A stretch of DNA of 45,307 nt from Labrenzia sp. DG1229 (GTDB taxonomy: Bacteria; Pseudomonadota; Alphaproteobacteria; Rhizobiales; Stappiaceae). Position numbers and translations under genes: made by a program. The stretch lies in the NCBI RefSeq assembly GCF_000521215.1, contig NZ_KI928940.1:241736-287042 (forward strand), given 5' to 3'. Of this stretch, positions 8,101-15,378 are shown piece by piece (the stretch's first letter is position 1; the number at the start of each line of letters is the position of its first letter). A model generated the notes under the pieces. It was not told the origin of the DNA. It did not search any database and saw only the letters and a program-made list of their open reading frames with translations.

Positions 8101-9514
8101 TGAAAAAAGAAGATTGGAAACGGAAGGCCTGAGCGCCGACGAGGCAGCAATGCGCGCCGGGTACCGTGTGTTCGGCTCAAAACCGGGTGCATACGGAGCC
8201 GGGCTTCAAGCCCTCATCGACGAAGGGATCTGGCAGGAGAAGAAAGACTTCGCCGATACTTTTCTGACCTGGGGCGGATACGCCTATGGCGGCGGGGCAT
8301 CGGGAGAAGGTGCGCGCAACGAACTGGAATCCCGTCTGACCTCTGTTGATGCCGTTTTGCAAAATCAGGACAATCGCGAACATGACCTTCTCGACAGCGA
8401 CGATTACTACCAGTTCGAGGGTGGGCTTGCGGCAACGGTTGAAACGCTGAAAGGCGATGCTCCAAAGGTCTATCACAACGATCATTCACGCCCGGAGCGT
8501 CCGGTCGTTCGATCTCTCTCGGAAGAAATCGGCCGGGTCGTGCGCGGACGCGCCGCCAATCCGAAATGGATAAAGGGTGTCATGCGCCATGGTTACAAGG
8601 GTGCATTCGAGATGGTTGCGACGCTTGACTATCTTTTCGCGTTTTCCGCAACGACCCGGGCGGTAGGAGATCATCATTTTGACCAGCTCTATGCGGCCTA
8701 TGTCGAAGCGGAAGAGGTTCGCGACTTTCTCAAAGACGTCAATCCGGCCGGATATGCAGAAATGCTCGCCCGGTTCCAGGAGGCAATTGACCGAGGTCTC
8801 TGGACGCCAAGGCGCAATTCGGACCCATTCTGCGCTGAAGGACTTGAATTCAATACTCGAAGGGAACCCAACGCCGTGACAGCCGACAACGAAAAGCCGG
8901 AACTGACCGAGGAAGAACTGAACGCCCGTCATGCGGAAAAGATGCGTAAGAAAAAAGCGGCGCGCGACAAGATCATGGCAACCAAGACCATCGAAAAGGG
9001 GCTACTGATCGTCCACACGGGCAAGGGGAAGGGCAAATCCACCGCAGGCTTCGGAATGGTGTTCCGTTCTCTCGGTCACGGTCACAAGGTTGGTGTTGTC
9101 CAGTTTGTCAAGGGACGGATCGAGACGGGCGAGCGCATGGCTCTGGACCGGTTTTCGGACCTGGTGACCATAAAACGCATGGGTGAAGGATTTACCTGGG
9201 AAACGCAGGACCGGCAGCGGGATATCGAAGCCGCCGAACAGGCCTGGGAAGCTGCCAAGGAGATGATCTTGTCCGGCGACTACCGCCTGATCTTGTGTGA
9301 CGAACTCAATATCGTCTTGCGCTACGACTACATTGATATTGCCAATGTGGTCGACTTCCTGAAAAACGAAAAGCCTGACGATGTCCATGTTGTCATCACG
9401 GGCCGCAATGCAAAGGACGAACTGATCGAGATTGCCGATCTCGTCACCGACATGACCCAGGTGAAACACCCGTTCCGGTCCGGCGTGAAACCACAGGAAG
9501 GCATCGAATTCTAA
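5120..9514 (+). CDS. cobN: Cobaltochelatase subunit CobN, read as an apparent CobN-CobO fusion
   Basis: CobN is the large subunit of the aerobic, ATP-dependent cobaltochelatase that inserts cobalt into hydrogenobyrinate diamide. The first about 1233 residues are an ordinary CobN (magnesium-chelatase H-like), with landmarks such as QPARGYNIDPKESYHDPDL and VHLGKHGNLEWLPGKALALS. The open frame then runs through a linker into CobO and ends at 9514, 1464 codons in all. In the next frame the CobN tail continues more naturally after RRNS as THSALKDLNSILEGNPTP and stops at TGA 8877-8879. A single extra base at about 8821-8822 (GG where one G would fit) would therefore explain the fusion, with an original GTGA stop/start overlap. 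The GAPGEG-like and chelatase core regions are intact. A real fused protein is possible but less likely. Confidence 0.9.
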   Translation: MHILASQTRRIDDGGDAVDLGQAPADVLFLSAADTELGSFSAAHAVLGTDRASLRLANLMALSHPYSVDLYAEQTVRGSRLVILRILGGIEYWRYGIERFEEEVRAYGLDLIVVPGDDKWDETLTARSTRTKEEVHRFWRYCVEGGAGNYANALRYAAFLIGSGDEPAQPVPLPRAGIYQKGQPAADLDTLMATWTEKSRPVAAITFYRALVQGAQTAPVDSLVEVLDQAGINALPVFVSSLKEAESVAILESLFAGAKPDVVLNGTAFAVSKAGRTHQPTPLDRTHKPVLQVVFSSSSKEGWEESDQGLSIRDLAMHVVLPEIDGRILSRAVSFKEEGVFDEATQSTPVRFTPVPDRIGFVSDLTANWARLGKIPESEKKTALILANYPNKDGRLANGVGLDTPASCVSLLAAMRAAGYDTSKAPESSAGLLDILTSGVTNALAGRTERECFEELSLVDYQRSYSRLPDKLKTAVTGRWGAPEDDPHLVDGKFRLALHRFGNQVVGIQPARGYNIDPKESYHDPDLVPPHHYFAFYIWLRQSFSVDAIVHLGKHGNLEWLPGKALALSENCYPEAVLGPVPNIYPFIVNDPGEGAQAKRRTSAVIVDHLTPPLTRAESHGVAEELETLLDEYYLASGVDPRRLKALTRDILDAATRHGLDQDIGIDDTMDEDTRLARLDAHLCDLKELQIRDGLHILGQSPDCDQLTDLLAALARVPRGKDARQDSLHRAVARDLSLHGFDPLDCDFSVTWTGPKPEVLKGVSGAPWRSNGDTVERIELLCRDLIAGDVTAKEAWLETKAVLDDIEGSLRPSVMTSGPAETSAVLTALSAGFVEPGPSGAPSRGRPDVLPTGRNFYSVDVRAVPTETAWRLGRQSADLVAERFFQEEGEWPQSLVLTCWGTANMRTGGDDIAQAMALIGAQPVWEQGSGRVTGFEILKLSDLGRPRIDVTLRVSGFFRDAFPHQMDLFDSAARAVGALEEPADANPIAARMRSEKRRLETEGLSADEAAMRAGYRVFGSKPGAYGAGLQALIDEGIWQEKKDFADTFLTWGGYAYGGGASGEGARNELESRLTSVDAVLQNQDNREHDLLDSDDYYQFEGGLAATVETLKGDAPKVYHNDHSRPERPVVRSLSEEIGRVVRGRAANPKWIKGVMRHGYKGAFEMVATLDYLFAFSATTRAVGDHHFDQLYAAYVEAEEVRDFLKDVNPAGYAEMLARFQEAIDRGLWTPRRNSDPFCAEGLEFNTRREPNAVTADNEKPELTEEELNARHAEKMRKKKAARDKIMATKTIEKGLLIVHTGKGKGKSTAGFGMVFRSLGHGHKVGVVQFVKGRIETGERMALDRFSDLVTIKRMGEGFTWETQDRQRDIEAAEQAWEAAKEMILSGDYRLILCDELNIVLRYDYIDIANVVDFLKNEKPDDVHVVITGRNAKDELIEIADLVTDMTQVKHPFRSGVKPQEGIEF
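8876..9514 (+). CDS. cobO: Cob(I)yrinic acid a,c-diamide adenosyltransferase
   Basis: CobO (CobA/BtuR type) transfers the adenosyl group of ATP to cob(I)yrinic acid diamide. From GTG 8876 the product is 212 residues, a normal CobO length. It has the N-terminal signature ELNARHAEKMRKKKAARDK, then the P-loop HTGKGKGKSTAGFG, EGFTWETQD in the middle, and the usual end VKHPFRSGVKPQEGIEF. The GTG is in frame with the upstream cobN reading, so as written the two are one ORF. If the cobN frame is corrected at about 8821, its TGA (8877-8879) overlaps this start by one base short of a full codon, a common coupled arrangement. I take this as the authentic cobO start. Confidence 0.85.
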   Translation: MTADNEKPELTEEELNARHAEKMRKKKAARDKIMATKTIEKGLLIVHTGKGKGKSTAGFGMVFRSLGHGHKVGVVQFVKGRIETGERMALDRFSDLVTIKRMGEGFTWETQDRQRDIEAAEQAWEAAKEMILSGDYRLILCDELNIVLRYDYIDIANVVDFLKNEKPDDVHVVITGRNAKDELIEIADLVTDMTQVKHPFRSGVKPQEGIEF

Positions 9515-9524
9515 GGATACGCAA

Positions 9525-10013
9525 ATGGACTTGTCTTGGTTCGAGATACGTCCTGCAGAAAGACCTGAAGCAGGCGAAATGGCGGCATTGTTGCGTCGTT
9601 CCATTTCTGAACTATGCACCGCAGACCACGGTAACGATGCCTTGCGCCTCGAATCCTGGCTCAGGAACAAGACCGAAGAAACGGTGCTCTGCTGGATTGA
9701 TGGTCCTGGACCTATCTTCGTTGCGCGGGCCTGCAAATCTCCGCACTAGCTGCTCGGGGTTGGAATGGGAATGCCGACAGGTGAGGTTGTTTTGAACTAT
9801 GTCCTCCCCGAGGCTCGCTTTTGCGGTGTGAGCAAAGCACTCATGAACGCGATCGAAACCCGGTTTGCCGAGCAGGGCATCGCTAAGTCTCGTCTGAGAA
9901 GCACCTGCACCGCCGAAAGGTTCTACCGCTCCATCGGCTATGTACTGATTGATCGCCCTCGTGACCCGGGTGACCGTGCGTCGGCTGTTTTTGAGAAAGA
10001 CCTCGCACCATGA
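9525..10013 (+). pseudogene. GNAT-family acetyltransferase, interrupted by an in-frame TAG
   Basis: Two pieces in one frame form a 162-codon GNAT N-acetyltransferase. The first (9525-9746) carries the N-terminal half, FEIRPAERPEAGEMAALLRR. The second (9750-10013) carries GEVVLNYVLPEARFCGVSKA, the acetyl-CoA-binding strand and loop, then an F-Y-RSIGY end. They are separated only by TAG 9747-9749. The region just before the stop (CKSPH) fits the family poorly, so a small local change, rather than a plain substitution, may be responsible. The gene sits 10 bp after cobO and its stop overlaps the next gene (ATGA), so it belongs to the cob operon. The substrate is unknown. Confidence 0.75.
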
Positions 10014-10318
10014 CCAAGATTTTCGATCACGCCCTTCGATCCGCATCACCTGACCATTCGGAGCTGGTTCGAAAATATGAACTCTACCGGACAATCGTGG
10101 AATTTCTGGCCGCAATGACCTTCATTGTCGGAAGTGTCCTCTTCTTCTACCCGGCACTTGTTTATGCAGGAACCTGGCTGTTTCTTATCGGTTCGTTTCT
10201 GTTTGCAGTTCGGCCAACCATCAGGCTGGTGCTCGAACTTCGCCTGGCCAATCTGCCGGTACCGGCCGAATTTCGGCCCTATGGCGCTGCGCAACTCAAC
10301 AAAGAAACAAGCGCATGA
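10010..10318 (+). CDS. YrhK-family small membrane protein
   Basis: The 102-residue protein resembles the YrhK-like domain family of uncharacterised small membrane proteins. A soluble N-terminus with KYELYRTIVEF leads to two hydrophobic segments at residues about 33-52 (AAMTFIVGSVLFFYPALVY) and about 54-70 (GTWLFLIGSFLFAVRPT), followed by a short cytosolic tail. It overlaps the GNAT remnant upstream by four bases and cobQ downstream by four bases, so it is translated as part of the cob operon. No role in cobalamin synthesis is known to me; a link to cobalt or precursor transport is only a guess. Confidence 0.75.
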   Translation: MTKIFDHALRSASPDHSELVRKYELYRTIVEFLAAMTFIVGSVLFFYPALVYAGTWLFLIGSFLFAVRPTIRLVLELRLANLPVPAEFRPYGAAQLNKETSA

Positions 10319-11793
10319 ACAAATCCGGTTCTGGCGGCAGCCCAGCCGCCATCATGATCCAGGGCACTGGCTCGAATGTCGGCAAGAGCCTGATCGTTGC
10401 CGGCCTTTGCCGCCTCTTTTCCAACCGTGGTCTTGCCGTGCGTCCGTTCAAGCCGCAAAACATGTCCAACAATGCCGCGGTGACGGTCGACGGCGGTGAA
10501 ATCGGCCGGGCCCAGGCGCTGCAGGCCATGGGGTGCCGGGTACCTTTGTCCGTTCACATGAATCCCGTTCTCCTGAAACCGGAAACGGATACCGGCGCAC
10601 AGGTGATTGTGCAGGGCAAACGCTTTGGAGCCATGAGGGCGCGTGAATACGGAAAGCAGAAAGAGACGCTTTTACCGAAAGTTCTGGAGAGTTTTTCAAA
10701 GACAGCATCAGAATCGGATCTGGTCATTGTGGAAGGAGCCGGAAGTCCGGCAGAGATCAATCTGCGCGCCGGCGACATAGCCAATATGGGGTTTGCCGAA
10801 GCTGCCGACTTGCCGGTCATACTGTGTGCGGACATCGACAGGGGCGGTGTGATCGCGTCAGTCGTCGGAACCCATGCGGTCCTCGAAACCCAGGAACGGG
10901 ATCGCATCAAGGGCTACTTCATCAATCGATTTCGGGGGGATCCAAGTCTCTTCGAAGATGGTATGCGCGAAATTTCTAGCAGAACACACTGGCAGGGCCT
11001 GGGGGTTGTACCCTGGTTCGCTGACGCAGGAAAATTGCCGGCGGAAGACGCCCTCGGCCTTGAGGGTGGATTTGGTAGCGGAGGTCTTAAGATCGTCGTG
11101 CCTGTCATTTCCAGAATTGCAAATTTCGACGATCTCGACCCGCTGCGCCTTGAACCAGGTGTCACGTTGGAGCTGGTTCAACCTGGAGATCCCTTGCCGG
11201 GAGATGCGGACATCGTCCTCTTGCCGGGTTCCAAGTCGACGATCGGGGACCTTGAATTCTTCCGCAAGCAAGGTTGGGACATAGACTTGAAGGCGCATCA
11301 CCGCAGGGGCGGGCATATTCTGGGTGTGTGTGGTGGCTACCAGATGCTCGGCAAGACCATTGCCGATCCGGGTGGTATTGAAGGCTCTCCGGGACTGGTT
11401 GAAGGACTTGGCTACCTGAACGTTGAAACAGTGCTGACACCCGAGAAATCAACCGTATATGCGGAAGGCGAGCACATCGGCAGCGGTGCCGGTTTTTCAG
11501 GGTATGAAATCCACATAGGCCGCACATCGGGTCCCGACTGCGAACGGCCGATGATGCGTTTGAAGGACGGCCATACCGACGGTGCAATTTCTGAAGAAGG
11601 CCTTGTCTCGGGCACGTATGTCCACGGTCTCTTTACCGACGATGGCTTCCGGGCAGCCTATTTGCTGTCCTTCGGTGCGTCGTCCGACCTTGCTTACGAC
11701 AAGAGCATCGACCGCATCCTGGATGATCTTGCGACGCACCTGGAGATTGTGCTGGACACCGAAGCGTTTCTTAAAATCGCCAAAGCTCGATAA
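10315..11793 (+). CDS. cobQ: Cobyric acid synthase
   Basis: CobQ is the glutamine-dependent amidotransferase that amidates four side chains of adenosylcobyrinate a,c-diamide. The 492-residue product has the expected two domains. The N-terminal ATP-binding domain, related to dethiobiotin synthetase, carries GTGSNVGKS at residues about 17-25 and FKPQNMSNNAA. The C-terminal class I glutaminase-like domain carries the nucleophile Cys339 in LGVCGGYQMLG and a later GYEIHIGRT and YVHGLF. The start overlaps the YrhK gene stop. It is intact and of standard length. Confidence 0.96.
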   Translation: MNKSGSGGSPAAIMIQGTGSNVGKSLIVAGLCRLFSNRGLAVRPFKPQNMSNNAAVTVDGGEIGRAQALQAMGCRVPLSVHMNPVLLKPETDTGAQVIVQGKRFGAMRAREYGKQKETLLPKVLESFSKTASESDLVIVEGAGSPAEINLRAGDIANMGFAEAADLPVILCADIDRGGVIASVVGTHAVLETQERDRIKGYFINRFRGDPSLFEDGMREISSRTHWQGLGVVPWFADAGKLPAEDALGLEGGFGSGGLKIVVPVISRIANFDDLDPLRLEPGVTLELVQPGDPLPGDADIVLLPGSKSTIGDLEFFRKQGWDIDLKAHHRRGGHILGVCGGYQMLGKTIADPGGIEGSPGLVEGLGYLNVETVLTPEKSTVYAEGEHIGSGAGFSGYEIHIGRTSGPDCERPMMRLKDGHTDGAISEEGLVSGTYVHGLFTDDGFRAAYLLSFGASSDLAYDKSIDRILDDLATHLEIVLDTEAFLKIAKAR

Positions 11794-11813
11794 ACTCAAG
11801 GGAACTCGCAGCG

Positions 11814-12290
11814 ATGACACCTTCGCTCTATGAAATCCCGGTGGATACCGCCGGGAGATTTTTCATCATGCCCAAGCCCTCCGGTGAATGGCTTGATGAC
11901 GACTTAAAGAAACTGAAATTGATCGGCATCGACCACATCGTTTCGATGTTGACACCAGAGGAGGCAGATAGCCTTTCGCTTGCGAACGAAGGTGAGGTTT
12001 GTGAGCGCAACGGAATCAACTTCACCAATGTTTCGGTTGTTGATCGGGATATACCGGAGACTGCAGCGGCAAAGGAACTTGCGCTATCCATAATAGCTGA
12101 CTTGCACGCAGGATCGAGTGTCGTGGTTCATTGCCGGGCAGGCATCGGCAGGTCTGGTCTTGTAGCCTGTTGCGTCTTGATAGGTCTCGGAATTCTTGCG
12201 GAAGATGCCTTGGCAAAGGTGTCGGCAGCCCGCGGTGTCCTGGTGCCGGATACAGAAGAACAAAGGAAATTCATTCTGGCATTCTCATGA
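11814..12290 (+). CDS. Dual-specificity / tyrosine phosphatase-like protein
   Basis: This 158-residue protein is a small cysteine phosphatase of the DSP/PTP fold. The active-site loop VHCRAGIGRSG gives the nucleophile Cys107 and the phosphate-binding Arg113. An acidic segment VDRDIPET at about residues 77-84 can supply the general acid. There is no signal peptide. It begins 21 bp after cobQ on the same strand. Its true substrate is not evident; proteins of this type may act on phosphotyrosine, phosphoinositides or small phosphoesters. A dephosphorylation step near the end of cobalamin assembly is conceivable but not shown by the sequence. Confidence 0.85.
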   Translation: MTPSLYEIPVDTAGRFFIMPKPSGEWLDDDLKKLKLIGIDHIVSMLTPEEADSLSLANEGEVCERNGINFTNVSVVDRDIPETAAAKELALSIIADLHAGSSVVVHCRAGIGRSGLVACCVLIGLGILAEDALAKVSAARGVLVPDTEEQRKFILAFS

Positions 12291-12346
12291 AACAAGATTC
12301 GAAAAAATTTCTTTGTGTTGTTCTGCCGTAGTCAATGGAGAGACTT

Positions 12347-12877
12347 ATGATCATAAAGATGGCGTTTGTTTTAGTTCGCTTGTTTACGATTTATTATTTC
12401 ATGAGTATTCTTTATTATGTTCCAGCTATGATTTTGAATGTTACTACTGATGCGCCTATTAGTATGCATTCCCTGTCTGTCATGTGGCAATTTTTGATTT
12501 GTATTTTGTTGTTCTTCTTTCCGCGCGTTGTTTTGATTGGCCTTCGCTTTCCGAAAGGTGAGACTGACGCCGGAGACGCCTACAATGCCAGGGTTTTTCA
12601 GTCTGCAGGTGTTGCATTGATCGGATTGGGATTCGCAATGTACGGGTTACAGGGCCTGGTAAATATCCAGTTCCTTCAATGGATGACTTCAGAATACAAT
12701 TTAGGAGCCAGGGTCCTGTCACCTCACGAAATTGCATCCTTTTGGACCTCTGTGTTCGAGGTCGTCGGTGGTATTTTGTTGATTGCGGCTTCCAGCGGAA
12801 TCTCCGGCCTCATCATCTGGTTGCGCGAACTGAGACCGGTTGTGGATGCGGAGCGGGAAGAAAAATTGGACAACTAA
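12347..12877 (+). CDS. Hypothetical multi-pass membrane protein
   Basis: I do not recognise this protein of about 176 residues. Four hydrophobic segments are visible: the N-terminus (VLVRLFTIYYFMSILYYVPAM), a second WQFLICILLFFFPRVVLIGL, a third around AGVALIGLGFAMYGLQGLV, and a fourth VVGGILLIAASSGISGLII. ATG 12347 is chosen over ATG 12335 because GGAGAG lies just in front of it. The first 150 bases are clearly AT-rich compared with the neighbouring cob genes. It follows the phosphatase by 56 bp, and its stop codon overlaps the convergent cobD stop by four bases, so there is no room for a terminator between them. Confidence 0.7.
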   Translation: MIIKMAFVLVRLFTIYYFMSILYYVPAMILNVTTDAPISMHSLSVMWQFLICILLFFFPRVVLIGLRFPKGETDAGDAYNARVFQSAGVALIGLGFAMYGLQGLVNIQFLQWMTSEYNLGARVLSPHEIASFWTSVFEVVGGILLIAASSGISGLIIWLRELRPVVDAEREEKLDN

Positions 12878-13848
12878 GCTGCGATTACAGCGAGCAATCC
12901 GATTGTCAGACCTTGTATGACGCACGCCCCGATCATGACCATCCCGGCACGATCAATGTCGTTTGCCGTTGCATCCTTTCGCCCGGCTTCGTTGAGATAG
13001 GGATCATCTACCGTGTGCCCTGGATAAACGCGCGGCCCGGCCAGGGCTATGTCGAGCGCGCCGGCCATGGCAGCCTCCGGCCAACCGGCATTGGGAGATC
13101 TGTGCATTCCGGCATCCCTGATGATGCAGGTCAGGCTCTTGCGAGGAGAGCCGTATGCCAACGGAGCTGACAGAGCGATGAAGAGGCCTGAAAGGCGCGA
13201 AGCGGGCAGGTTGATCAGATCATCGAACCTTGCCGACGCCCAGCCGAATTCGCGATAGGTCTCGTTCTTGTGTCCGATCATGCTGTCAGCCGTGTTGACG
13301 GCCTTGTAGGCAAGTAAACCCGGCAGGCCAAACAGGGCGAACCAGAATACAGGGGCGACCACGCCGTCGGAAAAATTCTCTGCGCAGGATTCGATGGCCG
13401 CCCGGGAAACGCCGGCCTCGTCGAGCTGGTTCGGATCCCGCCCGACAATCATGGCAACAGCCTTGCGCCCGCCTTCAAGCCCGGATTGTTCCAGCCCGTC
13501 CCGAACGGCAGCCACATGTCGGTAAAGACTGTTCTGGGCAATAAAAACTGTCGTGACGATGACGATCAGGATGTCGCCAAACGGGATTTGACCCGAAATG
13601 CTTTCCAGAGCCGAGCCAAGACCGAGACCACCGAGCACAAGCAGCAGCAGGGTGATCAGACCGCCCGCCTTGCGTTGCCTTGCCGTCATGGTCGGGCGAT
13701 TGAGGCTGTCATCCAAAATCGAGATGATCCTGCCGATCCCTACAACCGGATGCGGCAGACGGCGCCAGAGCCAGTCAGGGTCGCCGATGAGGGCGTCAAG
13801 CAGGAGCGCTGCAAGCAATAGCCAAAGCGCATTGTCGTAAATCAGCAT
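12874..13848 (-). CDS. cobD: Adenosylcobinamide-phosphate synthase (CobD/CbiB)
   Basis: CobD (CbiB) is an integral membrane enzyme that attaches the aminopropanol phosphate arm to adenosylcobyric acid. The 324-residue product has the standard length and family signatures: LLLDALIGDPDWLWRRLPHP near the N-terminus, CAENFSDGVVAPVFW in the middle and FGWASARFDDLINLPASR. Several membrane segments are present. It lies 71 bp downstream of cobC on the minus strand and is convergent with the plus-strand cob genes. Naming follows the aerobic pathway (cobD = cbiB). Confidence 0.95.
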   Translation of the reverse strand: MLIYDNALWLLLAALLLDALIGDPDWLWRRLPHPVVGIGRIISILDDSLNRPTMTARQRKAGGLITLLLLVLGGLGLGSALESISGQIPFGDILIVIVTTVFIAQNSLYRHVAAVRDGLEQSGLEGGRKAVAMIVGRDPNQLDEAGVSRAAIESCAENFSDGVVAPVFWFALFGLPGLLAYKAVNTADSMIGHKNETYREFGWASARFDDLINLPASRLSGLFIALSAPLAYGSPRKSLTCIIRDAGMHRSPNAGWPEAAMAGALDIALAGPRVYPGHTVDDPYLNEAGRKDATANDIDRAGMVMIGACVIQGLTIGLLAVIAA

Positions 13849-13919
13849 ATCGCGTCGCTACAGCAATTCCGTGAAAAGGGGAACCCGGAATTCCCTCGGA
13901 GCTTGCTGGCAACAAACAG

Positions 13920-14921
13920 TCAAAATTCTTCGCGGGCCTCCGACAGGGCGTTTGTGAGACGCTGCAGGTTTTCCGCACCGCCCGGCAGACCGAGCCGGAT
14001 CCAGGTTGGCGCGTAGTCGAAAATCCGTGTCCAGATATGGCGCCGCGCCAACGCCTCGTGAAGGCCCTTGGCGTTGCGCAAACCCGCCAGGGCATAAAGC
14101 GGCGTACCACCGAAAACGCTCAACTGCTGTTCAGATACCGCGATTGTCAGATCGGCCATTTCGTCAACAAGCCGGCGAACAGTTGCTTCCTGCCATTCCG
14201 TATCCCGCAAGGCCCTTGCGCCGATCTCGAGCGCCGGACCGCTCACGCTCCAGCTCTCCAGAAGCCCGGACAGTTTCTCGACGATCAACTGTGGACCGGC
14301 CAGAAACCCGAGCCTTAGCCCGGCCAGCCCGAAGAACTTGCCGAACGACCTGAGAACAACAACGTTCTCGTCACCCAGATGTGGCAGGATGCTTGCGCCC
14401 GGAATCACATCTGCGAAAGCCTCGTCAACCACCAGATAACCACCGCGATCAGAGAGAGTTCTTGCAATTTCCAAAAGGCTTTTCACATCAATCAGCTGAC
14501 CATCCGGGTTGTTCGGATTGACCAGAATGACAATCTTCGCGTCAGCGGGCAGGGCATAGACGCTGGAGAGTTCCATTGGCATCCGGCCGTCACGTTGCCA
14601 GACGGCCTTGTGGCTCGGATAGGTCGGTGAGGCAAGGGCCGCCGGTCCTTCTGGCAGGATGGACGGCAAGAGCGACAACAGGATTTGCGTGCCGGGCGCG
14701 GCCGCAAGGCCAAGATGTGCGGGCACCTGATAGGCACGGCGTGCCGCCGAAATCAATTGTTCCTCTGCAACACGGGACGGAAGCGATGTCCATGTCCCGA
14801 ACGATAGCTCGTTTGGTAAAGGATAGTGATGCGGATTGATGCCCGTGGAAAGGTCCAGCCAGTCGACTGCACTCCCGCCGAAACGTTCGATCGCCAGCGA
14901 CAAATCACCACCGTGTTTCAC
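13920..14921 (-). CDS. cobC: Threonine-phosphate decarboxylase-like PLP enzyme
   Basis: CobC is a class I/II aminotransferase-fold PLP enzyme that supplies (R)-1-aminopropan-2-ol phosphate for the nucleotide loop. The 333-residue protein begins MKHGGDLSLAIERFGG and WLDLSTGINP, the usual CobC start. It carries VNPNNPDGQ and YLVVDEAFADV in the cofactor domain and the Schiff-base lysine in RSFGKFFGLAGLRLGF. It is the first gene of the minus-strand pair cobC-cobD; the 200 bp upstream are shared with the divergent small gene at 15120. No separate riboswitch is seen there. Confidence 0.95.
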   Translation of the reverse strand: MKHGGDLSLAIERFGGSAVDWLDLSTGINPHHYPLPNELSFGTWTSLPSRVAEEQLISAARRAYQVPAHLGLAAAPGTQILLSLLPSILPEGPAALASPTYPSHKAVWQRDGRMPMELSSVYALPADAKIVILVNPNNPDGQLIDVKSLLEIARTLSDRGGYLVVDEAFADVIPGASILPHLGDENVVVLRSFGKFFGLAGLRLGFLAGPQLIVEKLSGLLESWSVSGPALEIGARALRDTEWQEATVRRLVDEMADLTIAVSEQQLSVFGGTPLYALAGLRNAKGLHEALARRHIWTRIFDYAPTWIRLGLPGGAENLQRLTNALSEAREEF

Positions 14922-15119
14922 GAAATCACCCTTCGAAAAATCATGGGATCGCCAGAAAGCTGTCCAGCGCCACGTCTTGTTACCAATTGCCGATAGAATT
15001 ATCCGATTTGCAATGATCGGTCAGCGCGTGAAACGACACATACCTTGTCAGAAACGCAAATTGACAGGGAGATTCCGGAACTGATAAGAACAAAAAGAGA
15101 ACAAAAAATGGAGTTTACG

Positions 15120-15371
15120 ATGGCTGCTGAGCGCCGGACCCGAGGTCCAAGGGAATTTGATCGCGATGATGTACTGGACGCACTTTCGCACGCGAGAAAG
15201 TCACTGATCGAGGCACAGCGCGCAATGCGTCCCAAGTCCGGGCTTGCGAGATCCGCCGATGCAGTTATTTCGGAAATTGACGAATTTGCCTTTGTACTGA
15301 CAGGTGAGCGAACACATTTTCACGCAGCCGCCCACGGCTCACCCCACAGAAAGCCAGGTGGCGCCGGTTAA
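15120..15371 (+). CDS. Small hypothetical protein
   Basis: The likely product is 83 residues from ATG 15120, which has GGAG seven bases in front of it; the frame is open upstream to 15045 but that part looks non-coding. It is charged and helical in the middle, with FDRDDVLDALSHARKSLIEA then LARSADAVISEIDEFAFVLT, and ends in a His/Gly-rich tail. No domain is recognised and there is no membrane segment or signal peptide. It is divergent from cobC, and its 3' end lies seven bases from the end of the convergent ligase gene. Confidence 0.55.
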   Translation: MAAERRTRGPREFDRDDVLDALSHARKSLIEAQRAMRPKSGLARSADAVISEIDEFAFVLTGERTHFHAAAHGSPHRKPGGAG

Positions 15372-15378
15372 ACAGATC

